Assembly: GCA_020026055.1 (NCBI GenBank)
Contig: JAHHRA010000009.1
Location: 1-64,000, forward strand
Source: Actinobacillus sp.
Lineage (GTDB): Bacteria; Pseudomonadota; Gammaproteobacteria; Enterobacterales; Pasteurellaceae
Length of the DNA stretch: 64,000 nucleotides
Direction of reading: 5' to 3'
How positions within the stretch are numbered: the stretch's first letter is position 1; each line of letters begins with the position of its first letter. The translations under genes and the position numbers were made by a program. The notes below the pieces were generated by a model. The model saw nothing but the letters and a program-made list of their open reading frames with translations. It searched no databases and was not told the DNA's origin. Positions 35,665 through 44,214 of the stretch are shown in pieces.

Positions 35665-37008
35665 ATGCTCGAAAAAGTAGTGATTGCTAATCGTGGTGAA
35701 ATTGCTTTGCGTATTTTGCGTGCCTGTAAAGAAATGGGGATTCAAACTGTTGCTGTTCATTCCACTGTCGATCGTGAGTTAAAACACGTACTTTTAGCCG
35801 ATGAAACTGTTTGTATTGGACCTGCCCCCTCTACTAAAAGTTATTTAAATATTCCTGCTATTATTGCAGCAGCAGAAGTAACAGGAGCAGATGCTATTCA
35901 TCCTGGATATGGATTTTTATCAGAAAATGCAGATTTTGCTGAACAAGTAGAACGTTCAGGTTTTATTTTTATTGGCCCAAGTCCTGAAGTTATTCGTTTA
36001 ATGGGTGACAAAGTTTCTGCAATTGAAGCTATGAAAAAAGCAAGTGTGCCTTGTGTACCAGGATCGGATGGTCCTTTAGGATCAGATATTGCTAAAAATA
36101 AAAAAATTGCTGAGCAAATTGGCTACCCTGTGATCATCAAAGCCTCAGGTGGTGGTGGTGGGCGTGGGATGCGTGTAGTGCGTGCTAGTAGCGAATTAGA
36201 GGAAGCCATTGCACTTACCAAAGCAGAGGCGAAAGCAGCTTTTAATAATGATATGGTTTATATGGAAAAATTTCTTGAAAATCCTCGCCATATCGAAATC
36301 CAAGTGTTGGCAGATAAATGTGGTAATGCAGTGTATCTTGCTGAACGCGATTGCTCTATGCAACGTCGCCATCAGAAAGTCTTAGAAGAAGCTCCAGCTC
36401 CTGGAATTACTGAAAAAACTCGTCAGAACATTGGTTCTCGTTGTGCTAAAGCTTGTTTAGAAATTGGTTATAGTGGAGCAGGAACATTTGAATTTTTGTA
36501 TGAAAACGGCGAATTTTACTTCATTGAAATGAATACTCGCATTCAAGTTGAGCATCCTGTTACAGAAATGATAACAGGTGTTGATTTGGTCAAAGAACAA
36601 TTACGTATTGCTTCAGGATTACCATTGTCTATTACTCAAGAGGATATTAAAGTGCGTGGACATGCGATAGAATGTCGCATTAATGCAGAGGACCCCAATA
36701 CATTTCTACCTTCACCAGGTAAGATTGCTCATTTACATTCCGCAGGAGGGATTGGTGTACGTTGGGATTCACATCTGTATGGTGGCTATACAGTGCCAGC
36801 ACATTATGATTCAATGGTTGGGAAACTTATCACTCACGGCGAAACACGTGAAGTAGCGATTGCACGGATGAAAAATGCACTTGCAGAAACTATTATTGAT
36901 GGAATTAAAACTAATATTGCTTTGCAAGAAAGTATTCTCACCGATAAAAATTTCCAACAAGGTGGAACTAATATTCACTATTTAGAAAAGAAACTTGGAC
37001 TTAATTAA
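35665..37008 (+). CDS. accC: Biotin carboxylase subunit of acetyl-CoA carboxylase
   Basis: ATP-grasp enzyme that carboxylates the biotin of AccB. 447 residues, normal length. N-terminal LEKVVIANRGEIALRILRA, glycine-rich ATP loop KASGGGGGRGMR near residue 160, and the active-site segment EMNTRIQVEHPVTE near residue 287 are all intact. A G/C-rich hairpin follows the stop. Confidence 0.98.
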   Translation: MLEKVVIANRGEIALRILRACKEMGIQTVAVHSTVDRELKHVLLADETVCIGPAPSTKSYLNIPAIIAAAEVTGADAIHPGYGFLSENADFAEQVERSGFIFIGPSPEVIRLMGDKVSAIEAMKKASVPCVPGSDGPLGSDIAKNKKIAEQIGYPVIIKASGGGGGRGMRVVRASSELEEAIALTKAEAKAAFNNDMVYMEKFLENPRHIEIQVLADKCGNAVYLAERDCSMQRRHQKVLEEAPAPGITEKTRQNIGSRCAKACLEIGYSGAGTFEFLYENGEFYFIEMNTRIQVEHPVTEMITGVDLVKEQLRIASGLPLSITQEDIKVRGHAIECRINAEDPNTFLPSPGKIAHLHSAGGIGVRWDSHLYGGYTVPAHYDSMVGKLITHGETREVAIARMKNALAETIIDGIKTNIALQESILTDKNFQQGGTNIHYLEKKLGLN

Positions 37009-37034
37009 CTTGCCATTTTAATGAAAACGCAAAA

Positions 37035-37060
37035 GGGGGTTGTTACCCCCATTCCCATTT
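37035..37060 (+). terminator. Possible weak terminator after accC
   Basis: GGGGGT and ACCCCC pair around a 4-base loop, followed by ATTCCCATTTTT. The T-run is interrupted, so termination may be partial and yhdT-panF may be read through from accC. Confidence 0.4.
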
Positions 37061-37072
37061 TTATGAAACGAT

Positions 37073-37345
37073 ATGTGTGTTAAAAACTCTCTCCCCACAC
37101 TAAAAGATGCGATGATGGAAGCTCATTTAGCTTTTGCGTTAACTGTTTTTTATCTTTGTGGCTGGTGTGTATGTGCTTATTTTACTCCGCAACAATCAGG
37201 TATTTTAGGTTTTCCGCTTTGGTTTGAACTCGCTTGCCTTTATTTTCCGATTATCTTTATTATGATCACGCTTGTAGTGATTCATTTCTTCTTTAAAAAT
37301 ATTGAATTGAACACTGAATTGCCTATTGCACCTGAGAAAAATTAA
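37073..37345 (+). CDS. yhdT: YhdT family membrane protein (DUF997)
   Basis: Two-helix inner-membrane protein of about 90 residues, found next to the pantothenate transporter gene. ALTVFYLCGWCVCAYF and the FGFP-type loop GFPLWFELACLYFPIIF are the family marks. The stop overlaps the panF ATG by one base (TAATG). It may be an accessory of PanF, inferred from linkage only. Confidence 0.9.
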   Translation: MCVKNSLPTLKDAMMEAHLAFALTVFYLCGWCVCAYFTPQQSGILGFPLWFELACLYFPIIFIMITLVVIHFFFKNIELNTELPIAPEKN

Positions 37346-38769
37346 TGCAACTCGCTATCTTAATACCATTGCTTGGCTATATTATCGCCGTGTTTGCTGG
37401 GGCAATTTTTGCTTATCGCCAACGTTCAAAAGGAAATTTTCTCGCTGAATATTATGTGGGAAATCGTTCAATGACAGGATTTGTGTTGGCAATGACCACA
37501 GCTTCTACTTACGTAGGGGCAAGTTCTTTTATTGGCGGACCTGGAGCTGCGTATAAATTTGGTTTAGGTTGGGTATTGCTGGCAATGATTCAAGTCCCCG
37601 TTGTATTATTCACTTTAGGAGTATTGGGGAAAAAATTTGCTATTCTTGCCCGCAAAAACAATAGCTTAACTATCAATGATATTTTATATGAACGTTATAA
37701 AAGCCCAGTTTTAATGTTGTTTGCAAGTTTAGCTTTGCTGGCTTCTTTTTTTATTATGATGGCTGTGCAGTTTATTGGTGTAGGGCGATTATTGGAAACT
37801 ACACTTGATCTTGATTATCGTTGGGCAGTGACTATTTTTGCCTTAACTGTTGGAATTTATACTTTTATCGGAGGATTCCGTGCTGTTGTCATCACAGATA
37901 GTATACAGGGATTGATTATGCTCATCGGGACGTTCTTATTACTTGGTGGGGTAATCTATTCAGGTGGTGGCATTGAGCAAATTATGCATAAACTTGCAAT
38001 AATTGATCCTGACTTACTCACTCCTTATGGTACAAAAGAACAAAGCCTAGATTTTACTTTTATGAGTTCGTTTTGGATATTAGTTTGTTTTGGATTATTG
38101 GGATTGCCAAGTACTGTTATACGTGCAATGTCTTATAAAAATAGCCAAGCCTTACATCAAGGTATGGTGATTGGTACGATTGTGATTGCTTTATTAATGC
38201 TAAGTATCCACCTCGCAGGAGCACTAGGACGAGTTATTATTCCAAATCTTGAAGTAACCGATAAAATTATTCCAATGTTGATGATTAAAGTTCTACCACC
38301 TTTTGTTGCAGGAATTTTTCTCGCAGCACCAATGGCGGCGATTATGTCTTCAGTTGACAGTATGCTGATCCAATCTTCATCAACTTTGATTAAAGATCTG
38401 TATTTACGTTTTAAGCCTGAGGCTATAGCGAATGAAAAACATATCAAACGTCTTTCCACTCTTACAACATTATTACTCACGATTGTGATCACTTTTTCCG
38501 TTTTGAATCCGCCTGATATGTTGATTTGGTTAAATCTTTTCGCTTTAGGCGGATTGGAAAGTACTTTTCTTTGGGTGATTGCACTGGGGCTTTATTGGAA
38601 GAAAGCAAACCGCTTCGGAGGAATCACTTCGATGGTCGTTGGTTTAAGTAGCTATATTATTTTTACTGCCCAAAACCTCAAAGTTTTAGGCTTCCACCCA
38701 ATTGTGCCTGCACTCATGTTGGGATTGGTGGGGTTCTTGATTGGAAATAAGTTTCATAATCAAGCTTAA
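37345..38769 (+). CDS. panF: Sodium/pantothenate symporter
   Basis: Inner-membrane sodium:solute symporter importing pantothenate for coenzyme A. 474 residues, about thirteen helices. SSS-family segments YYVGNRSMTGFVLAMT, GFRAVVITDSIQG and AAIMSSVDSMLIQSS are visible. yhdT-panF follows accBC as in Haemophilus. Confidence 0.95.
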   Translation: MQLAILIPLLGYIIAVFAGAIFAYRQRSKGNFLAEYYVGNRSMTGFVLAMTTASTYVGASSFIGGPGAAYKFGLGWVLLAMIQVPVVLFTLGVLGKKFAILARKNNSLTINDILYERYKSPVLMLFASLALLASFFIMMAVQFIGVGRLLETTLDLDYRWAVTIFALTVGIYTFIGGFRAVVITDSIQGLIMLIGTFLLLGGVIYSGGGIEQIMHKLAIIDPDLLTPYGTKEQSLDFTFMSSFWILVCFGLLGLPSTVIRAMSYKNSQALHQGMVIGTIVIALLMLSIHLAGALGRVIIPNLEVTDKIIPMLMIKVLPPFVAGIFLAAPMAAIMSSVDSMLIQSSSTLIKDLYLRFKPEAIANEKHIKRLSTLTTLLLTIVITFSVLNPPDMLIWLNLFALGGLESTFLWVIALGLYWKKANRFGGITSMVVGLSSYIIFTAQNLKVLGFHPIVPALMLGLVGFLIGNKFHNQA

Positions 38770-38775
38770 AAACAA

Positions 38776-38818
38776 AGCAGAAAAATCAGGAAATTTTTCC
38801 TGATTTTTGAGGCGTGAA
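38776..38818. repeat. Palindromic repeat between convergent panF and the TlpA-like gene
   Basis: GCAGAAAAATCAGG, then AAATTTTTCC, then TGATTTTTGAGGCGTGAA. One of the best kept copies on the right side. It starts 6 bases after the panF stop, and its T-runs make it a plausible bidirectional terminator. Confidence 0.8.
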
Positions 38819-38838
38819 ATTAATACAATTATGCGAAT

Positions 38839-39321
38839 TTATCTCATCGTTTCTGCCTTAATTTTTGCCTTTCCCCAATTCCCTTGTGCCACTTTCACTA
38901 TATTCAAATCTTTATCCAACACAATATTGGCTGGGTAACCTTTGATATGAGTGCGTTTGAGAATTTCGCCTTGAGAGTCAATAAGGAGGACGATGTTTTT
39001 ATAACCTAAATTATTGTACCATTTAACGAAATCATTAATGTTCTTCTCTCCCAGTTGATTTGGTGAGACGAGAGTAACGATAGTAAAAGCACGATTAACA
39101 GTGGCGTTGTTTTCGCCGCTGAATTCGTCGATTTCGTCTAAGGTTGCCAAGCAGAATGGGCACCAAGATGCCCAAGCTTTGATATAAAGCGGTTTGCCCT
39201 GATACTGTTTCAGTGACACGTCCTGTTGATATCGATCTTTGACGATTACGTCAGCAAGATGAGTATCAGCAAAACTGTAGAGACTGAAAAACGCTGCAAG
39301 TAATAAAAATTGTTTTTTCAT
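38839..39321 (-). CDS. TlpA-like periplasmic thioredoxin
   Basis: Exported thioredoxin-fold protein, about 160 residues from the ATG at 39321, chosen for its AAGGAG site; a TTG seven codons upstream lies inside the msrAB end. Signal peptide about 1-18 (FFSLYSFA). The active site is WASWCPFC, with Cys 54 and 57. It lies 17 bases after msrAB and probably returns electrons to MsrAB in the periplasm. In Haemophilus a ccdA gene for electron supply lies between the two; it is missing here. Confidence 0.88.
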   Translation of the reverse strand: MKKQFLLLAAFFSLYSFADTHLADVIVKDRYQQDVSLKQYQGKPLYIKAWASWCPFCLATLDEIDEFSGENNATVNRAFTIVTLVSPNQLGEKNINDFVKWYNNLGYKNIVLLIDSQGEILKRTHIKGYPANIVLDKDLNIVKVAQGNWGKAKIKAETMR

Positions 39322-39338
39322 TGTTCTACTCCTTTTAG

Positions 39339-40403
39339 TCAACTTTTGACTTTGTAAATAAGATAACCGTAGCCTGCTTGTTCCATTTCAGCGAGCGGGA
39401 TAAATTTGATAGCTGCACTATTTATACAATAGCGTAAACCACCTTTATCTTTAGGACCATCGTCAAAAACGTGTCCTAAATGAGCATTACCACTGCGACT
39501 TAATACTTCAATGCGGTGCATATTGAAACTGTGATCATCTGCATAATTGACGACTTTTTTATCAATAGGTTGCGTAAAACTTGGCCAACCACAACCAGAA
39601 TCAAATTTGTCTGCAGAGGAAAATAACGGTTCACCTGTAGTGATATCGACATAAATTCCTGCAGCTTTATTATCCCAATATTCGTTGCTGAAAGAACGTT
39701 CAGTATTTTTCTTTTGAGTCACGCTGTATTGTAACGGTGTTAATTTGGCTTTAAGTTCTTCGTTCGTTGGTTTTGGGTAATCCTTAGGGTCGATAATTAC
39801 TTCATCAGCTTTTTTCAAATCAATGTGGCAATAACCATTCGGATTTTTGGCTAAGTAGTCCTGATGGTATTCTTCAGCGAGGATATAGTTTTTCAACGGT
39901 TCAACTTCTATTTGAATTTTAGCTTTGTATTTTTTTTGCAACTCTCTTAACGCAGTTTCAATGATATTTTTATCTTCTTTATTTTGATAATAAATGCCTG
40001 TGCGATATTGTCTGCCAATATCATTGCCTTGTTTATGAAGGCTAGTCGGATCGATGACACGGAAATAATATTGCAACAATTTCGCGAGTGAAATTTGATT
40101 GGGATCATAAGTAACTCGTACTGTTTCAGCGTGATCAGTAGCGGCAATTAACGGATAACGAGTGTGTTCGGTTTTGCCATTTGCATAGCCAGAAACAGCA
40201 TCTTTTACACCATAAATTTTTTCCATATATGCCTCAATTCCCCAAAAACAGCCACCAGCCAAATAAATTTGTTGTAATTTTTGTGATTGCATTTTTGTCT
40301 CCTTTTGTTGTTGAAAAGTATAGTCTGTCATTGTATGAGCTGCCTGCACGATGGCTGTATTGATTAAAATTAACATTGTTAAACTAATGTGATGTTTTTT
40401 CAT
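39339..40403 (-). CDS. msrAB: Bifunctional methionine sulfoxide reductase MsrAB, exported
   Basis: Repairs both epimers of oxidised methionine in envelope proteins. 354 residues. A signal peptide (about 1-22) is followed by the MsrA domain with GGCFWG (catalytic Cys 52). The MsrB domain (from about residue 210) has CGWPSF and the catalytic Cys in RYCINS near 330. It is co-transcribed with the TlpA-like gene and divergent from an ECF sigma gene, which likely controls it. Confidence 0.97.
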   Translation of the reverse strand: MKKHHISLTMLILINTAIVQAAHTMTDYTFQQQKETKMQSQKLQQIYLAGGCFWGIEAYMEKIYGVKDAVSGYANGKTEHTRYPLIAATDHAETVRVTYDPNQISLAKLLQYYFRVIDPTSLHKQGNDIGRQYRTGIYYQNKEDKNIIETALRELQKKYKAKIQIEVEPLKNYILAEEYHQDYLAKNPNGYCHIDLKKADEVIIDPKDYPKPTNEELKAKLTPLQYSVTQKKNTERSFSNEYWDNKAAGIYVDITTGEPLFSSADKFDSGCGWPSFTQPIDKKVVNYADDHSFNMHRIEVLSRSGNAHLGHVFDDGPKDKGGLRYCINSAAIKFIPLAEMEQAGYGYLIYKVKS

Positions 40404-40486
40404 AGTATTATCCTTAAAAAATTTGTTACTATCTTTTGATTAGTCGAGGAAAAACTAAAAATCTTACAGAAAATTGAGGAAATTTT

Positions 40487-41068
40487 ATGCAATCAGCACC
40501 ATGTGTAGCTCAAAACGTTTCTAATGCTGAAATCGCTCAAATTCGTACACAAATGTTAAAATTTGCTAACTTACAACTCAAAAATCCTGATATTGCCGAA
40601 GATATAGTACAAGAGGCATTATTGAGTGCGTTAAAAAACCAACAACAATTTAAACGCCAAGCTGCGTTGAAAACTTGGATTTTTGCGATTTTAAAAAATA
40701 AAATCATTGATAATTTGCGTACGCAATCGCGTTATCTACTCGTTAGCGAATTGACGGCAGCACAAGAAGACGATCATTTTTTTGATTCGCAAGATCATTG
40801 GCGAGCAGAATTTAGTCGCCAATCGATTCTCACCACTGAAAAACAACTTGATGAAAAACGATTTTGGATGAAGTTTGAAGCATGTCTGACGCATTTGCCT
40901 GCCAAACAAGCACAAGCGTTTATGATGCGAGAGTATCTTGAGTTTTCAACAGAGGAAATTTGTCAGCAAATGGAGTTAAGTCGCAACCACTTATATCTTT
41001 TGCTGTATCGTGCTCGTCTTCAACTACAACATTGCCTTACTCAATCTACTAAAGGACAGCTGAAATGA
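40487..41068 (+). CDS. ECF-type RNA polymerase sigma factor
   Basis: Extracytoplasmic-function sigma factor, 193 residues. Region 2 spans about 22-90 (NPDIAEDIVQEALLSAL for core binding, FKRQAALKTWIFAILKNKIID for -10 recognition). Region 4, about 125-185, has a helix-turn-helix for the -35 element (STEEICQQMELSRNHLYLLL). The stop overlaps the start of a zinc-finger anti-sigma gene (ATGA), and msrAB is divergent with 83 bases between. Related Haemophilus and Neisseria sigma factors control msrAB; the same is inferred here. Confidence 0.93.
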   Translation: MQSAPCVAQNVSNAEIAQIRTQMLKFANLQLKNPDIAEDIVQEALLSALKNQQQFKRQAALKTWIFAILKNKIIDNLRTQSRYLLVSELTAAQEDDHFFDSQDHWRAEFSRQSILTTEKQLDEKRFWMKFEACLTHLPAKQAQAFMMREYLEFSTEEICQQMELSRNHLYLLLYRARLQLQHCLTQSTKGQLK

Positions 41069-41244
41069 AATGCAAACAAGCTACAAAATTAATTTCGCAA
41101 TCTCAAGATCGCTTATTGACTTTTCGTGAAAGATTAGGACTCATCGTCCATCTCGCAACTTGTAAACAATGTCGTAATTTTCAGAAAAATTGTACGAATT
41201 TACGGGCGTTAATGCACGAATTTAAAACGGGAAAAAACGATTAA
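41065..41244 (+). CDS. Small zinc-finger anti-sigma factor
   Basis: 59-residue protein whose ATG overlaps the sigma stop by 4 bases. HLATCKQC gives H29-x3-C33-x2-C36, the zinc-binding pattern of anti-sigma factors of the ZAS/zf-HC2 type; an extra Cys is at 3 and another at 43. No membrane helix, so it is a cytosolic redox- or zinc-sensitive anti-sigma. It probably holds the adjacent ECF sigma inactive until oxidative stress. Confidence 0.85.
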   Translation: MKCKQATKLISQSQDRLLTFRERLGLIVHLATCKQCRNFQKNCTNLRALMHEFKTGKND

Positions 41245-41303
41245 TTTAGATAAGTGGAAAAGATAAGAAAACAACGAAAAAGAAAGAATAGATCAAATGA
41301 AGA

Positions 41304-41417
41304 GGGTGGAAACCTTACCAGCTTATCTCGGCACACAGGACATCCGACTTTGGCTGCTTTCTTCCGAACCTGACCTGGTAAATCAGAGACTGTTGCGAGA
41401 GACCGAAAAGGTTTCCA
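41304..41417 (-). ncRNA. ffs: 4.5S RNA, signal recognition particle RNA
   Basis: About 114 nt, the E. coli length. On the minus strand the hallmark apical region is clear: TTTACCAGGTCAGG, TTCGGAAGAAAGCAGCC, AAAGTCGG. The ends pair: TGGAAACCTT at the 5' side with AAGGTTTCCA at the 3' side. The RNA binds Ffh to target membrane proteins co-translationally. It lies antisense-downstream of the anti-sigma gene. Exact ends are inferred from the terminal stem. Confidence 0.93.
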
Positions 41418-41524
41418 TAGCGTTGATCTTTTCTCATAAAATAAAGAGAAAAATCAAACGAGTGGCATTATGCAATGCCCCTTTAAAAAAAGCAATATTT
41501 TATTAACAAAAAATGGCAAGGATA

Positions 41525-41590
41525 TCAGCTTTGCTGATGGGCATAAGCTTAAAACAAAATGCATTAGCATTTTGTGAGCAAAATCAAGTG
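41525..41590 (-). repeat. Second repeat motif, reverse copy
   Basis: Read on the minus strand it runs GATTTTGCTCACAAAATGC, TAATGCATTTTGTTTTAAGC, then TTATGCCCATCAGC. This resembles the second half of the composite at 13461-13545 (CTCACAAAATGCTGATATGC, TTTGTTTGCG). It lies between ffs and gloB. Confidence 0.5.
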
Positions 41591-41597
41591 TGAGTAG

Positions 41598-42305
41598 TCA
41601 AAAATTATCTTTTTTTTGGCGAAGTTGTCTAAATTCATCGACATTCTTAGCTTGTAAAAAAGGATTAAACTGCTTTTCTGCTGATAGCGTTGTTGGCAAA
41701 GTTGGCATATTGGACGCCATCAAAAATTTTACAATTCCAATATTAGTAGCAATCATTTCTTTTTGAAATTGAGTTTGTACTATTGTCATAGCAAATTCTA
41801 AATTACTTAAAGTGTATTCGTGAGCACAACAGATTTGTGTATCATCAGGCAATGTTTTGATTTTTTGTAGGCTTGCAAACATCGCTTCATAATCGTGGTT
41901 AAAGACACGTCCACATCCAGCAGAGAAAAGAGTGTCTCCACAAAAAAGATGTTTATTGACAAAATAACTAAGGTGTTTAGTGGTATGTCCAGGAGTAGCA
42001 AGAACATCGATATGATAATGTGGCGTGATGATCTCACCTTCGCTGATAGGATTTGTGATCACAGCTGTACATTCTGCACTGCCATAGATAGGGACATCGG
42101 GATAAGCTTGATGGAATTCGATAACGCCACCAGTATGATCTGAATGATGATGAGTAAGCAAAACAGCTTCAATTGGTGTTGGGTTTTGTGCTAGGTAGTT
42201 CGATAACGTTGAGAAGTCTCCAATATCGACTAATAATGCGGGAAAGTGATTACAACGATAGAGCCAGATATAGTTATCTGTTAAAGTAGGTATTGGGGTT
42301 AACAT
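41598..42305 (-). CDS. gloB: Hydroxyacylglutathione hydrolase (glyoxalase II)
   Basis: Metallo-beta-lactamase-fold enzyme that hydrolyses S-lactoylglutathione in methylglyoxal detoxification. 235 residues. The metal site THHHSDHTGG (H52, H54, D56, H57) is complete; GHTTKHLSYF, LFCGDTLFSAGCGR and CAHEYTLSN add the remaining ligands. Single gene. Confidence 0.96.
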   Translation of the reverse strand: MLTPIPTLTDNYIWLYRCNHFPALLVDIGDFSTLSNYLAQNPTPIEAVLLTHHHSDHTGGVIEFHQAYPDVPIYGSAECTAVITNPISEGEIITPHYHIDVLATPGHTTKHLSYFVNKHLFCGDTLFSAGCGRVFNHDYEAMFASLQKIKTLPDDTQICCAHEYTLSNLEFAMTIVQTQFQKEMIATNIGIVKFLMASNMPTLPTTLSAEKQFNPFLQAKNVDEFRQLRQKKDNF

Positions 42306-42404
42306 ATGTACTCCGTTATAATTTATTTTAATCGTTGGTGTTTCTTGATTTCAAGAAGGTTGCTTATTATCTAAAAATTTAAAAAAAACAGAAAGTAGAA
42401 ATTT

Positions 42405-44156
42405 ATGTTAGAACAAACTTTTATTCTTGGTAAAGATGCTGCTCTAGAGACAAGTATTACTCATTTTCAACAAAAATTAATTCAATTAGGTTTTCATATT
42501 GCAGAAATTTCTTGGTTAAATCCTGTGCCAAATGTTTATTCTGTGCATATTCGCGATAAGGATTGCCCTCAATGTTTTGCCAATGGCAAAGGCGCAAGTC
42601 AAAACGCAGCGCTTGCTTCTGCATTAGGTGAATTTTTTGAACGTCTTTCCACAAACTATTTTTTTGCTGATTTTTATCTTGGTCAGAAAATCGCTCAAAG
42701 CGAATTTGTCCATTATCCTAATGAAAAATGGTTTGAGATTGAAGAAGATGATTTATTGCCTGAAGGTATTTTAGATGCTGAACTATTAGCTCACTTTGAT
42801 CCAGAAAATCAACTTACGCCTGATTTACTCGTGGATTTGCAGTCAGGTAATCAAGAGCGAGGTATTGTTGCTCTGCCATATGTGCGTCAGAGTGATGGCA
42901 AAACAATCTATATTCCGCAAGCGATCATTGCTAATTTATTTGCCTCAAATGGGATGTCAGCTGGCAACACATTAATGGAAGCACGAGTGCAAGGATTATC
43001 TGAAATTTTTGAGCGATTCGTAAAAAGTCGAATTATTCGCGAAGCGATTAGCCTCCCACAAATCCCTGCTGACATCATTGCTATTTATCCCAAAATTGCG
43101 GCTGCGATTAAAAGATTAGAGGACGCTGGATTTCCCATTTATGCTTATGATGCCTCACTTGGCGGACAATATCCTGTAGTTTGTGTAGTTTTATTTAATC
43201 CAAAAAATGGCAGTTGTTTTGCCTCCTTTGGAGCTCATCCACATTTTGAAGTGGCGTTTGAACGTACTGTGACTGAACTTTTGCAAGGACGTAGCCTCCA
43301 AGATTTGGATGTTTTTGCTTCCCCAAGTTTTGATAATGCGGCAGTTGCCGAAAATACGAACTTGGAAACGCATTTTATTGACTCAAGCGGTATAGTCTCT
43401 TGGGATCTATTCAAATCAACGCCCGATTATCCTTTTGTTCATTGGCACTTCTCAGATTCTACGACGGCAGGAGAGTTTGATAATCTCATGGCGATTCTTG
43501 CTGAAAAAGGTTTAGAAACATACATTATGGATTACGAACACCTCGGTGTTCCTGCTTGCCGTATTTTAGTACCAAAAATGTCTGAAATTTATCCTGTCGA
43601 TGATCTTATTTATGCTAACAATAACGCAGGTCTCGCGTGGCGTGAAATCTTACTTGATTTGCCACATTTTCATCACAATGCAGAAACCTATCAAGAGTTG
43701 CTTGATGAACTTGATATTCAAAATATCGATGATACTATTCACGTCTGCGAATTCATCGGTATTCTACCCGATCAAAACTCTGGTTGGGCACAATTGCGTG
43801 TTGGTGAATTGAAAGCAATGCTTTATCTCGCATTAGCTGATTTAGAAAATGCATTGATTTGGGTTGAATGGACAATAGCAATGAACACCACTCAATTCAC
43901 CTCACAGACTATGGCTTACTACCGTGTCTTACAACAATCGCTTCAGCTTTTCTTAGATAAAACGCGAAATCCAACAGAATATCGTCAGGCATTTGAAAAA
44001 ATGTACGGTAATGCTTTGATTGATAAAGTATGGAATATCATCGAAAGCAACGCCAATCCATTCTATAATTTAGTTGCAGATGATGAAAATCTGAGTCAAT
44101 TTAGAGCTCATCAAAAATTGCTTGAAGCTTATGAAAAAGGAAAAAGCGTGAAGTAA
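42405..44156 (+). CDS. ycaO: YcaO, ATP-dependent protein thiocarboxylase-family protein
   Basis: Full-length orthologue of E. coli YcaO (583 residues here), an ATP-using YcaO-domain protein tied to beta-methylthiolation of ribosomal protein S12 with RimO. The YcaO ATP-binding segments are visible: ALASALGEFFERLS, ARVQGLSEIFERFVKSR and GAHPHFEVAFERTVTELLQ. A C-terminal helical extension after about residue 440 is typical of this branch. No azoline-peptide precursor or partner gene is adjacent, so a biosynthetic cluster is unlikely. Confidence 0.93.
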   Translation: MLEQTFILGKDAALETSITHFQQKLIQLGFHIAEISWLNPVPNVYSVHIRDKDCPQCFANGKGASQNAALASALGEFFERLSTNYFFADFYLGQKIAQSEFVHYPNEKWFEIEEDDLLPEGILDAELLAHFDPENQLTPDLLVDLQSGNQERGIVALPYVRQSDGKTIYIPQAIIANLFASNGMSAGNTLMEARVQGLSEIFERFVKSRIIREAISLPQIPADIIAIYPKIAAAIKRLEDAGFPIYAYDASLGGQYPVVCVVLFNPKNGSCFASFGAHPHFEVAFERTVTELLQGRSLQDLDVFASPSFDNAAVAENTNLETHFIDSSGIVSWDLFKSTPDYPFVHWHFSDSTTAGEFDNLMAILAEKGLETYIMDYEHLGVPACRILVPKMSEIYPVDDLIYANNNAGLAWREILLDLPHFHHNAETYQELLDELDIQNIDDTIHVCEFIGILPDQNSGWAQLRVGELKAMLYLALADLENALIWVEWTIAMNTTQFTSQTMAYYRVLQQSLQLFLDKTRNPTEYRQAFEKMYGNALIDKVWNIIESNANPFYNLVADDENLSQFRAHQKLLEAYEKGKSVK

Positions 44157-44166
44157 AGCTTGAAAT

Positions 44167-44212
44167 CAACGCCAGAGAATTCAGCAAATTTTTCCTGATT
44201 TTTCTGGCGTGA
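44167..44212. repeat. Palindromic repeat between convergent ycaO and ribF
   Basis: TCAACGCCAGAGAATTCAGC, then AAATTTTTCCTGATTTTTC, then TGGCGTGA. The outer arms (ACGCCAGA / TCTGGCGT) pair well. It fills the gap between two convergent stops almost completely. Confidence 0.8.
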
Positions 44213-44214
44213 TT

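Noticed and set aside
41297..41506. 69-codon + strand frame
   Set aside because: It covers the 4.5S RNA on the other strand, has no recognisable domain, and its bases are explained by the RNA.
42405..44156. YcaO as part of a thiazole/oxazole-modified peptide cluster
   Set aside because: No precursor peptide, dehydrogenase or partner E1-like protein nearby; the sequence is the stand-alone E. coli YcaO type.
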